Below, piece after piece: positions 8,801 through 15,702 of a stretch of DNA of 42,753 nt; position 1 is the first letter of the stretch, and each line of letters starts with the position of its first letter. The notes beneath the pieces were generated by a model. That model did no database searches. It worked only from the letters and a program-made list of their open reading frames with translations, and was not told the origin of the DNA. Source of the DNA: Desulfobacteraceae bacterium (GTDB lineage Bacteria; Desulfobacterota; Syntrophobacteria; Syntrophobacterales; Syntrophobacteraceae); the NCBI GenBank assembly GCA_021372055.1, contig JAJFVB010000144.1, positions 1 to 42,753 on the forward strand, given 5' to 3'. The position numbers and the translations under genes are program-made.

Positions 8801-9205
8801 TTCTTCCAGGAGGAGCACCCGAAACTGGCTCCCGTGTCCACTCCGACAAACGGAATCTTCCTGGCCGGAGGGTGTCAGGGACCGAAGGATATTCCGGATA
8901 CGGTCGCCCAGGCGAAGGGGGCCGCAGCGGAATGTCTGGCTCTCAGCTCCGCGGGAGAGGTCGAGATCCCGCCGATGATATCCTATATCGATCCCGACAT
9001 ATGCGTCGGGTGCCAGCTCTGTCTCGGGCTCTGTGCCTATTCGGCGATCGAATTCAATGCGAATGCCGGAATCAGCGTCGTCAACAGCGCCGTCTGCAAG
9101 GGGTGCGGAAGCTGCTCCGGAGCCTGCCCCAGCGGCGCCGCCAAGGTGAGACACTTTACGGACAAACAGATCTTTGCGGAAATAGATGGGCTTTTACTCA
9201 ATTGA
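5831..9205 (+). CDS. hdrA: HdrA-like flavoprotein with inserted GltD-type NAD(P)H module
   Basis: A 1124-residue HdrA, about 450 residues longer than the classical protein. The N-terminal HdrA domain (IGFFICHCGINI) is followed by an FAD site (VVGGGIAGMEAA, residue 147) and the HdrA-specific cysteine loop (DCAACIGTPKM, 192). A [4Fe-4S] motif (CTGCGDCAKACPIE) lies near 244. At about 290-755 the HdrA fold is interrupted by a complete glutamate-synthase small-subunit-like unit: CVQTCPAG and CPAPCEGKC, FAD site GAGPAGLSAAYF (about 390) and NAD(P)H site VVIVGGGDVAIDAS (about 521). HdrA then resumes (RCVACGSCCECKLC; CSRTCCMYG) and ends with two [4Fe-4S] motifs (1056-1100). ATG 5831 has AGGAGG six bases upstream. 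The insert gives this HdrA its own pyridine-nucleotide entry, so it could couple NAD(P)H to ferredoxin and a further acceptor. It is co-transcribed with mvhD 13 bases downstream. Confidence 0.85.
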   Translation: MSERIGFFICHCGINIAYRVRVAEVAAYAATFPGVAVSRDYLFMCSDPGQDLIEKEVKNHDLTRVVVASCSPRMHENTFRAACQRAGLNPYRAFHMVCVREHGSWVTESEDEATAKAIAIVRAGLMRVTNQSALTPSRFSVNPNTLVVGGGIAGMEAALNIAKSGNKVYLVERQPTVGGHMLQYDKTFPTLDCAACIGTPKMVAVGQDKNVHLMTNAEVESVSGFVGNFKVTVNQHARYVKSNCTGCGDCAKACPIEAPNEWDVQTKTRKAIYISFPQAVPVRYAIDKKDRAPCVQTCPAGINIQGFVTLIRVGKYREALNLIMEKMPLPGSLGRVCPAPCEGKCRRQEADAPLLISKLKRFAADMVDWSTLPLPEIEKKPESEKVAILGAGPAGLSAAYFLARKGYHPTIFDKSPQAGGVLRYGIPDYRLPPAVLDQEIDYIKRLGVDIQLGVTIGRERPVGGLFDEGFRAVFLAAGAPKNIRLNIENEDAEGVIAGIDYLNFLNLRMDVKTGQKVVIVGGGDVAIDASREALRQGASEVKIVYRRSRSEMPAVKSEILAAEEEGIKIELLVTPVAVLTEGGKVAGLRCLRNELGEPDQSGRRRPVPVAGSEFTIECDMIIPAIGQQVSSKFLEGTEGIAMTRRGTVAADPVTYQTSAPGIFAGGDVFTGPSNAVQAVAAGQQAAVSIEKYLQGEELAEKRPGRPTGTNWKGIPKDLKPIARAKMPVLPVAQRIHNYNEVELGLSEEQARTEASRCVACGSCCECKLCVGQCKAGAIDHEMKDVKETIEVGSIIVATGFDPMNPAKMTQYGYGKYRNVFTNIEFERLSNATGPTSGKLLKRDMKDPLKFTEAPKSVAILHCIGSRDKNYHEYCSRTCCMYGLKYAHLLKDKCGHDTEVYNFYIDMRCFGKGYEEFYKKVQSEGVKMIRGKAGSITEDRNGILTVKGEDTLSNRLIEVKVEMVILCTAMEPRPDAQDVMRKFGIGIGQDGFFQEEHPKLAPVSTPTNGIFLAGGCQGPKDIPDTVAQAKGAAAECLALSSAGEVEIPPMISYIDPDICVGCQLCLGLCAYSAIEFNANAGISVVNSAVCKGCGSCSGACPSGAAKVRHFTDKQIFAEIDGLLLN

Positions 9206-9218
9206 GGAGTCTTTCGGA

Positions 9219-9647
9219 ATGAGCGAGTTCGAACCCAAAATCGTGGCTTTCTTTTGCAACTGGTGCACGTTCACAGCAGCGGATCTTGCCGGTACCTCCC
9301 GTCTTTCCTATCCGCCCAACCTGAAGATCGTCAGGGTCATGTGCAGCGGCATGGTTGACCCGAAATTCGTCATCAAGGCATTCCTCAACGGCGCCGACGG
9401 CGTCCTGATCGGGGGATGCTGGCCCGGCGACTGTCATTACATCAACGGCAACCTGAAGGCGCGGCGCCGGGTGGCGCTGCTCACCGAGGTCCTCAAACAA
9501 TACGGGATCGGCGAGGAGCGTTTCTGGCTGAGATGGATTGCGGCCAGCGAGGGAACCATGCTGAAGGAAATCGCAACCGACATGACCGAGAAGCTGCGGC
9601 AGCTTGGACCTGCCCCTCTGCGTAATCTGGGTCAAATGGCAGTTTGA
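9219..9647 (+). CDS. mvhD: MvhD-like [2Fe-2S] electron-transfer subunit
   Basis: A 142-residue MvhD family protein, the adapter that passes electrons from an input module (hydrogenase or formate dehydrogenase) to HdrA in methanogens and many anaerobes. The family cysteines are present: C13 and C16 (FFCNWCTF), C42 (VMCSGMVD), C67 and C72 (GGCWPGDCHY). RVMCSGMVDPKFVIKAFLNG and DGVLIGGCWPGDCHYINGN are diagnostic segments. The ATG at 9219 has GAGGAG nine bases upstream; an in-frame ATG at 9186 lies inside hdrA and is unlikely. No hydrogenase large or small subunit lies beside it. The FrhB/FdhB-like protein encoded 20 bases downstream may be the input partner. The fusion state is normal: this is the free-standing form, not the HdrA-MvhD fusion. 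Confidence 0.92.
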   Translation: MSEFEPKIVAFFCNWCTFTAADLAGTSRLSYPPNLKIVRVMCSGMVDPKFVIKAFLNGADGVLIGGCWPGDCHYINGNLKARRRVALLTEVLKQYGIGEERFWLRWIAASEGTMLKEIATDMTEKLRQLGPAPLRNLGQMAV

Positions 9648-9667
9648 GTACAGGGAGACGATTGAAA

Positions 9668-10798
9668 ATGGCTAAATTCGCAAAACTGCCTTTTAACAAA
9701 GGCGAACTGAATAAGGGATTGTCCGGGTTCTTCAAGGGCATGCTTGAAAATGGCGCTGTCGATGCCGTTCTTGTTCCGATGGCTCAGGCCAAGAAAGGTG
9801 TTCGTCTGACACTCGTTACTTCCGCTGCGAGCTGCGAGCAGGTCGATCCTTTTGCCCCGATTGCAGCCGTGAGCGGCGCAAAAATCGCCTCATCGATGAC
9901 CGCGCGCCCCTCGGGACGCAAGATTGCGATGGTTTTGCGGCCCTGCGAGGTGCGGGCCCTTGTTGAACTCGTCAAGTTGAAGCAGGCAAATCTCGATGAC
10001 GTTCTTCTGATCGGCATGGATTGTCTCGGCCGATATGAAAACACCGATTTCGCGAAATTCCTGGAGCAGGGCGGAACGTCCGAAACCTTCCTGGACAATG
10101 CCCAGGCCGGAAAGACTTCCGTGGCCGACTTCGATATCGTCGGCGCTTGCCGAATCTGTGAGTTCCCGCAGGCCGACAGTGTCGATCTCAGGTTGTGCGC
10201 GATCGGTGCTGGAGCCGGCAGTGTCTATATCGAAGCGGTAACCGAAAAGGGCGAGGAAGTCCTGACAAAAGCCGGTTTGACCTTGGCCGATGTTCCCGCG
10301 GGCAGAGACGAGGCGGTAAAAAAGCTGGCCGCCGCTCGTACCGAGGCCAGGAACGGGAAGTTTGCCGAGTTCCGGAGTGAAGCCGACAGCTTCGAGAAAC
10401 TGGAAGAAAAGCTTTCCGCCTGCGTCAACTGCTACAACTGCCGCGTCGCATGCCCGGTTTGCTACTGCAAGGAATGCGTCTTCGTCACGGATACCTTCCG
10501 GCATTCCGGCGAGCAGTTCTTCACGTGGGCCGAGCAAACCGGCGCGCTGAAACTGCCGAGCGACACCCTGTTCTATCATCTGACTCGAATGACCCACATG
10601 AGCCTTTTCTGCGTCGGCTGCGGTCAGTGCACGAGCGCATGCCCGAACGGAATCGATCTTATGCCGCTGTTCAGGACGTGCGCCGACAAGACCCAGGCCC
10701 GGTTCAACTATCAGGCGGGAAGGTCTCTCGATGAACAGCAACCGATGGCTGGATTTGAATCGGATGAGCTGGTTGAAGTGACCGGTCAAGTCAACTAG
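9668..10798 (+). CDS. FrhB/FdhB-like iron-sulfur flavoprotein
   Basis: A 376-residue relative of the coenzyme F420 hydrogenase/formate dehydrogenase beta subunit. The FrhB_FdhB-type core is recognisable around residues 80-180 (RPCEVRALVELVKLKQ, then VLLIGMDCLGRYE and CRICEFPQ). In the C-terminal third there are two ferredoxin-like clusters: a cysteine-rich CVNCYNCRVACPVCYC and later CVGCGQCTSACPNG. In the family this subunit holds FAD and moves electrons between a two-electron carrier and Fe-S clusters. Whether the carrier here is F420, formate dehydrogenase, NAD(P)H or ferredoxin cannot be read from sequence. ATG 9668 has AGGGAG about ten bases upstream; a TTG at 9644 overlaps mvhD and is less likely. 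Tight spacing (20 and 10 bases) to mvhD and the HdrA fusion supports one complex. Confidence 0.82.
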   Translation: MAKFAKLPFNKGELNKGLSGFFKGMLENGAVDAVLVPMAQAKKGVRLTLVTSAASCEQVDPFAPIAAVSGAKIASSMTARPSGRKIAMVLRPCEVRALVELVKLKQANLDDVLLIGMDCLGRYENTDFAKFLEQGGTSETFLDNAQAGKTSVADFDIVGACRICEFPQADSVDLRLCAIGAGAGSVYIEAVTEKGEEVLTKAGLTLADVPAGRDEAVKKLAAARTEARNGKFAEFRSEADSFEKLEEKLSACVNCYNCRVACPVCYCKECVFVTDTFRHSGEQFFTWAEQTGALKLPSDTLFYHLTRMTHMSLFCVGCGQCTSACPNGIDLMPLFRTCADKTQARFNYQAGRSLDEQQPMAGFESDELVEVTGQVN

Positions 10799-10808
10799 GA
10801 GTTGTATT

Positions 10809-13800
10809 ATGGCTGAAAGCAAGCCCAGAGGCACAGTCCTCGTGGCTGGTGCCGGCATTTCAGGAATCAAGGCGGCCATCGAGCTGGCTGAATCGGGCTA
10901 CAAGGTCTTGCTGACCGATGATTCTCCTCAGATCGGCGGCATCCTGGCCAAGCTCGATTACCAGTTTCCGACAGATCATTGCGGCATGTGCAGGATGCTG
11001 CCCCTGGTGGGCCGCGAGTACGCCTCGCAGTACTGTATGCGAAAAAGCCTGTTTCATGACAACATAGAGATCCTTCCGTTTACGGAAATCACCTCGGTCC
11101 AGGGCGATGCGGGGAACTACAAGGTCGAGCTTCTGAAAAGGGCCCGCTTCATCGATCCGGCCGTCTGCGATGAAATGGGGGAATGCATAGGCGTTTGCCC
11201 GGTGGAGGTCGATGACGAGTTCAACCACGGACTGACGAAGCGAAAGGCGGTCTACCAGCCCGTCCCCCATAATACTCCGAAGATGCTGCTCATCGACAGG
11301 CAGGCCTGCACGCGCTGCGGTGAGTGCGTCAAGGCGTGTCCGACCGGGGCGATCAACCTGGACGCAAAGGACGAGATCGAGACCAGGGAAGTCCACTCCA
11401 TTATCCTGGCTTCCGGCGTGAAGCTCTACAACACCGAGGAGTTCGAGGACGCCAAGTCGTATGCCGTATCGCCGGATGTCGTAACCTCGCTTGCCTTCGA
11501 GCGGCTGGTGAGCGGTTCCGGCACCTACAGGGGGGATGCGATCAGGCGGCCCTCCGACGGCAAGCCCGCAAAAAAGATCGCCTGGATACAATGCATGGGG
11601 TCCCGTAACAGGCGTCAGAAAAGGGACTACTGTTCCTCGATCTGCTGCATGTTCGCCCTGAAAGAAGCCGTTCTGGCAAAGGAACACGGCGGACCGGATG
11701 TCGAAACCACCATTTTCTACATGGACATGCGCACCTTCGGCAAGGGCTTCCAGCAATACAGGGACAAGGCTGTCGAAGAGCACGGCGTAAGGCTCGTCCG
11801 CTGCAGGGTGCAGTCGGTGGCGCTCCAGCCCGACGGCACTCTGGCGATGCGCTATCTCGATCCGGAGGACAACGAGTTCCACGTCGAGAATTACGACCTG
11901 GTCGTCATGTCCACAGGCCAGGTGCCCTTTGAGACCCACGGGAAATGGGCCGACCTGCTGAAGGTGGACCTCGATTCGACCGGCCTTATTGCGACCGAGC
12001 AACACAGCCGGATCAAGGTTGCCGGACACCCGGGCCTTTTTATCTCCGGCTCCCTGATGGGGCTTACGGATGTCAGCGAGGCGATGAGCAGCGGCATTGC
12101 CGCAGCGGGCGAAGCCGACAAATTCCTGAGCACCCTTGGCGTGGAGAGGTTTCAGGAGGAGCCGATTCCGGACCCGCCCTCCCCCGAGCGGGAACTTCCC
12201 CTTGTGTCGGTCGCCCTTTGCAGGTGCGGTGAAAAGCCGGGGGCGAAGGGCCTCGATTACGATCTGCTCAGCGCCGAATTGCGGCGCTGCCGGGCAGTGG
12301 GCGAAGTAACCGTCATCGACTCCATGTGCAGGGAGGATGGAGGGACATCGGTCGCGGGCCTCCTTGGCAAAACGAAATGCAACAGGATGCTGATCGGGGC
12401 CTGTCAGCCGTTCATGTACAGGCGCAAGCTCAAGGATACGGCAAGACAGGCGGGATTTAGCTCGTCGATGGTCGAAATCTTCGATCTCTTCGGAATGGCC
12501 CGCAGGGGCATGGTCGAGCCGTCCAGCGGCGACTGGACGCTTCAGACGGCAAGGGAAATCAAATCCGATATAGAGAAGCTCAAATACAAACCCGCCCTGC
12601 GCGTGAACACAGTGCCCATCAACCGGAGCGCCCTTGTGGTCGGCGGCGGCATCGGCGGGATGCGGGCCGCCCTGTCGCTTGCGGATCGCGGCGTGCCGGT
12701 TCATCTCGTCGAGAAGGAAGACCGCCTGGGCGGGTATATCGGCACCCGGGTGGAGCACACCATCGATGGAATGACTCCCGTGGCTCTTGCCAACGACATG
12801 AAGCTGAAGGTGTTCGAAAACAGGAACATAACCGTGCATCTGAGCAGCGAGGTCGAGAAAACCGTCGGCACCCTCGGCTGCTTCGAGTCAAAGCTGCGCT
12901 CCCCGGAAAACGGACAGGACACTTACCTGCACTACGGCGCGGCGATCATCGCGACCGGCGGCCATGAGGGAGCCACGACCGAATACGGCTACGGCGAATC
13001 GGATTCGGTGCTGACCCAGGCGGAATTGAAAAAGGGCCTGGCAAACGGCGATATCGACGCCGGAGAGCTCGAAGACGTCGTCATGATCCAGTGTGTCGGT
13101 TCCCGGCAAAAGGAGGGGCGCCGGTACTGCAGCCGTATCTGCTGCATGGGAGCGATCGGGAATGCCTTGAAGATCAAGGAAAGCAATCCCGATGCCCGTA
13201 TCTTCATACTCTACCGTGATGTGATGACATATGGCTTTTTCGAACAGTATTATTCCAGGGCGAGGTCGGCCGGGATCATCTTTATGAACTACAACCCGGA
13301 TCATAAGCCTGAGGTGGAAATGGTCGAGGGAAAGCCGGTCGTCAAGCTCATGGATCCGGTCCTCCAAGAAGAGATGGAGCTGCCTGCCGACCTGCTGGTT
13401 CTTTCCACCGGCGTCGATCCGGAAGAGTCGAACCGCAGACTCGCCGATGCCTTTGGCGTCTCGCTGACCGAAGACGGATTTCTGGCCGAGGCGGATTCGA
13501 AATGGCGCCCTGTCGAGTTCCAGAAGGTCGGCCTCTATCTGGCCGGTACTGCCCATTCCCCGATGCCTCTCAAGAGTGTGATCATGCAGGCTGAAGCCGC
13601 GGCACAGAAGGCATATACCTATCTCTCGGGACGAGAGGTTCATTCGGCCGCGGTCACCTCCAGGGTGAAAGACGCTCTGTGCATCCGCTGCCAGAGGTGT
13701 GTGAACATCTGTCCGTATGGGGCCAGGTCCTACGATGAGGTGGACAGGTGCATTCATGTCGATCCGGCCGCGTGCCAGGCGTGCGGGATGTGTGCCGTCG

Positions 13801-13907
13801 AGTGTCAGAACAATGCGGCCGAAGTCGCCGGGTGGAATGACAAACAGTTGATGGCCGTCATCGATGCGAAGATCATCGACGCCATGGTCTCATCGACTGT
13901 GAAATAA
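10809..13907 (+). CDS. Tandem HdrA-HdrA fusion flavoprotein
   Basis: A 1032-residue protein holding two HdrA-like units in one chain. The first half has an FAD site (VAGAGISGIKAA, residue 14), the HdrA cysteine loop (DHCGMCRMLP, near 58), two [4Fe-4S] motifs (CDEMGECIGVCPVE near 118; CTRCGECVKACPTG near 167) and the family signature WIQCMGSRN...CSSICCM. A linker at about 465-590 resembles the HdrA N-terminal domain. The second half has its own FAD site (VVGGGIGGMRAA, 612) and CVGSRQ...CSRICCM, and ends with two [4Fe-4S] motifs (CIRCQRCVNICPYG; CQACGMCAVECQ). The second half lacks the HdrA-specific cysteine loop: GGYIGTRVEHTIDG has no cysteine. AGGAG precedes ATG 10809. It likely supplies the second bifurcating flavin and an electron wire to HdrBC. 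Confidence 0.85.
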   Translation: MAESKPRGTVLVAGAGISGIKAAIELAESGYKVLLTDDSPQIGGILAKLDYQFPTDHCGMCRMLPLVGREYASQYCMRKSLFHDNIEILPFTEITSVQGDAGNYKVELLKRARFIDPAVCDEMGECIGVCPVEVDDEFNHGLTKRKAVYQPVPHNTPKMLLIDRQACTRCGECVKACPTGAINLDAKDEIETREVHSIILASGVKLYNTEEFEDAKSYAVSPDVVTSLAFERLVSGSGTYRGDAIRRPSDGKPAKKIAWIQCMGSRNRRQKRDYCSSICCMFALKEAVLAKEHGGPDVETTIFYMDMRTFGKGFQQYRDKAVEEHGVRLVRCRVQSVALQPDGTLAMRYLDPEDNEFHVENYDLVVMSTGQVPFETHGKWADLLKVDLDSTGLIATEQHSRIKVAGHPGLFISGSLMGLTDVSEAMSSGIAAAGEADKFLSTLGVERFQEEPIPDPPSPERELPLVSVALCRCGEKPGAKGLDYDLLSAELRRCRAVGEVTVIDSMCREDGGTSVAGLLGKTKCNRMLIGACQPFMYRRKLKDTARQAGFSSSMVEIFDLFGMARRGMVEPSSGDWTLQTAREIKSDIEKLKYKPALRVNTVPINRSALVVGGGIGGMRAALSLADRGVPVHLVEKEDRLGGYIGTRVEHTIDGMTPVALANDMKLKVFENRNITVHLSSEVEKTVGTLGCFESKLRSPENGQDTYLHYGAAIIATGGHEGATTEYGYGESDSVLTQAELKKGLANGDIDAGELEDVVMIQCVGSRQKEGRRYCSRICCMGAIGNALKIKESNPDARIFILYRDVMTYGFFEQYYSRARSAGIIFMNYNPDHKPEVEMVEGKPVVKLMDPVLQEEMELPADLLVLSTGVDPEESNRRLADAFGVSLTEDGFLAEADSKWRPVEFQKVGLYLAGTAHSPMPLKSVIMQAEAAAQKAYTYLSGREVHSAAVTSRVKDALCIRCQRCVNICPYGARSYDEVDRCIHVDPAACQACGMCAVECQNNAAEVAGWNDKQLMAVIDAKIIDAMVSSTVK

Positions 13908-13919
13908 GGGGTGCTGCTC

Positions 13920-14420
13920 ATGGACTTGAAAGAATCGATCAAGGATTTGTGGAAGGATATCTACGGCACGGGCAATCTCCATTTCTGCTTCAACTGCAGC
14001 ACATGCGTGTCCGGATGTCCCGCCTCCCACGGGGACCCGCCCCTCCTGGTCAGGAACCTGGCCCGAAAGGTGATCCTGGGGCTCGAGGAGGACCTCCTCC
14101 AGGATGATACTCCGTGGGCCTGCGTCTCCTGTTCCAGATGCGAGGAGATGTGCCCGATGAATGTCATGCCGTTCGAGATGATTCTCGCCATTCGGCAATG
14201 GCAGTGCAGAAACGATGAGACCAGAGTGCCGCCGGCAATCGTGGAAATCTACAAGAGAGGCTATACCCAGGCGGTCGGAGTGAACAAGGAACTGCGCGAG
14301 TCTCTGGGATTGCCTCAGTTGAATACGATCACGGACAATCCGGAACAGCTGGAATTCTTTCGTGAGATGCTCATGAAGACGCAGGTGGTCAGCGACAACG
14401 ACTATATGTTCGGCGGCTGA
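13920..14420 (+). CDS. hdrC: HdrC-like iron-sulfur subunit
   Basis: A 166-residue HdrC homolog carrying two [4Fe-4S] clusters: C23-C26-C29-C33 (FCFNCSTCVSGCP) and C68-C71-C74-C78 (WACVSCSRCEEMCPMN), each ending in CP as expected. It should pass electrons from the HdrA fusion to HdrB. The conserved PFEMI helix follows the second motif. The ATG at 13920 has AAGGGG at a suitable distance; a GTG at 13911 is possible but would sit on that site. It begins 12 bases after the HdrA-HdrA gene. Length and motifs are those of ordinary soluble HdrC, with no membrane segment. Confidence 0.9.
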   Translation: MDLKESIKDLWKDIYGTGNLHFCFNCSTCVSGCPASHGDPPLLVRNLARKVILGLEEDLLQDDTPWACVSCSRCEEMCPMNVMPFEMILAIRQWQCRNDETRVPPAIVEIYKRGYTQAVGVNKELRESLGLPQLNTITDNPEQLEFFREMLMKTQVVSDNDYMFGG

Positions 14421-14466
14421 GAAGCGATATCCGGCTGAGCTTGCACTATCACAGGTGAACTTTGGA

Positions 14467-14512
14467 CATGATCGGTCGGCGGTGCGGCTTTGAGCGATCA
14501 TGTTTCAAACAT
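14467..14512 (+). other. Paired inverted repeats in the hdrC-hdrB gap
   Basis: CATGATCG (14467-14474) pairs with CGATCATG (14495-14502). Immediately overlapping it is the palindrome ATGTTTCAAACAT (14500-14512). The hdrB ATG follows at 14527. This 106-base gap is the only loose spot between consecutive genes of the downstream cluster, so the structure may be a processing or translation-control site, or part of an internal promoter. Confidence 0.4.
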
Positions 14513-14526
14513 ATGAGGGCTGACAA

Positions 14527-15432
14527 ATGCAACTATGTTTTTTCCCAGGCTGTAACATCCCTGCCGTCCGACCGGATGTGGAGCGGGCAATACGAGGGTC
14601 GCTGTCCGTTCTTGGCATCGACCTGGTGGATGCCGACAACTATGTCTGCTGTCCGGCATTCGGTGCTTTCCCGTCATGCGACGAGGAAGCCTGGATGGCG
14701 ACAAGCGGCTGGAATCTTTCGATTGCCGAGCAGAAAGGTTGTGATTTCGTCGTCCAGTGCGGTTCATGCTACAGCGTTCTGCGCATGGCGCGGGAGCATG
14801 TGATGCATGATCCTGAAAAGATGGCCCGCCTGAATGAACTGCTCGAGCCGTCCGGACGGACAGTCACGGGAAAATCGAAGGTGCGCCATATATCCGAGGT
14901 CCTCTACAGGGAGATCGGCCCCGAGAAGATCGCCGCCAGTATCAAGTTGAGTCTGAAGGGACTGCATGGCGTAGTCCAGTATCCCTGCCATACTCTGTTT
15001 CCAAGCGAGGTTGTGGGGTTCGAGGATTCTCCGAGAGTGCCGAAAGGCATGCGCGTGCTGACCGAAGCTCTGGGAGCCACGGTGGACGCGTACAGCCGTG
15101 AACTGCAATGCTGCGGCGGCGCCGGCGGATTCATGAAAAGCACTCCGGAGCAGGCTATCGAATTCGCGCAATCCAAACTGGATGCGATACTCGAGGAAAC
15201 GAAGGCCGATTTTATCGCGGTCTCCTGCGGCACTTGCCTGATGCACCTGGAAAGGGTTCAAAAAACCCTGAATGAACGCCTCGGCGAAAAGCGATACGCG
15301 ATACCCGTGTTCGATTACAACCAGTTGCTCGCCCTTTGCCTGGGCTTCGATCCGAAACAGGTCGCATCGATAACCATGGTTCCGAGAGACTCCGTCATAA
15401 GCAGACTGGTGCCCGTCGATACGAATGGGTAA
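14527..15432 (+). CDS. hdrB: HdrB-like subunit with two complete CCG domains
   Basis: A 301-residue HdrB homolog. In Hdr this subunit binds two non-cubane [4Fe-4S] clusters and is the site of disulfide cleavage or its physiological equivalent. CCG domain 1 is perfect: C9, C41-C42 and C78-x2-C81, with 31 and 35 residues between. CCG domain 2 is C154, C195-C196 (CCGGAGG) and C234-x2-C237 (SCGTC). A natural heterodisulfide (CoM-S-S-CoB) is not expected outside methanogens, so the true acceptor is unknown. It is the last gene of the cluster; a hairpin-rich repeat follows 72 bases after its stop and could end transcription. The gene starts at ATG 14527 after a loosely spaced AGGG. Confidence 0.9.
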   Translation: MQLCFFPGCNIPAVRPDVERAIRGSLSVLGIDLVDADNYVCCPAFGAFPSCDEEAWMATSGWNLSIAEQKGCDFVVQCGSCYSVLRMAREHVMHDPEKMARLNELLEPSGRTVTGKSKVRHISEVLYREIGPEKIAASIKLSLKGLHGVVQYPCHTLFPSEVVGFEDSPRVPKGMRVLTEALGATVDAYSRELQCCGGAGGFMKSTPEQAIEFAQSKLDAILEETKADFIAVSCGTCLMHLERVQKTLNERLGEKRYAIPVFDYNQLLALCLGFDPKQVASITMVPRDSVISRLVPVDTNG

Positions 15433-15503
15433 GCCGTAGCCCGAGGGAGCAAAGCCCGGTCGTTGCCCGATGACAAGCGCCGGGAAATCCTCATTTCAGG
15501 ACA

Positions 15504-15643
15504 CCAAAGAGCGGGGGAATGATTCCCCCGCGCCCCCGCAAGCTCTCGGCGCCACGGCTGCGGGCCAACGGCCGCAACCGTAACGCCAAAATGAGCCGTG
15601 TGGGGGAGTGCAGCTCCCCACGGTTTTCAAGAGCGTTCTTTGG
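15504..15643 (+). repeat. Structured intergenic repeat, copy 1 (reference copy)
   Basis: A 140-base element bounded by CCAAAGAGCG and CGTTCTTTGG, which are inverted repeats with one mismatch. Inside are a hairpin (GGGGGAATGATTCCCCC, 15513-15529), CGCCCCCGCAAG, a GC-rich palindromic middle (GGGCCAACGGCCGC), the segment CGCCAAAATGAGC and a second hairpin (GTGGGGGAG...CTCCCCACGG). The same order recurs in the other strand at 36354-36520 and, in altered form, elsewhere in the window. It lies after hdrB and before the end of a convergent gene, so it could also stop transcription. Confidence 0.75.
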
Positions 15644-15702
15644 TACATTCTTGAACGCAATGCGTATTGAGCGTTGCGGTCTCCACGGCGCAACTGTTCA
15701 GT

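Noticed and set aside
6899..9154. Long minus-strand open frame (751 codons) opposite hdrA, and a similar one at 10860-12839 opposite the HdrA-HdrA gene
   Set aside because: The plus-strand frames carry clear family motifs throughout. The opposite frames have no recognisable domain and arise from the GC-rich codon pattern.
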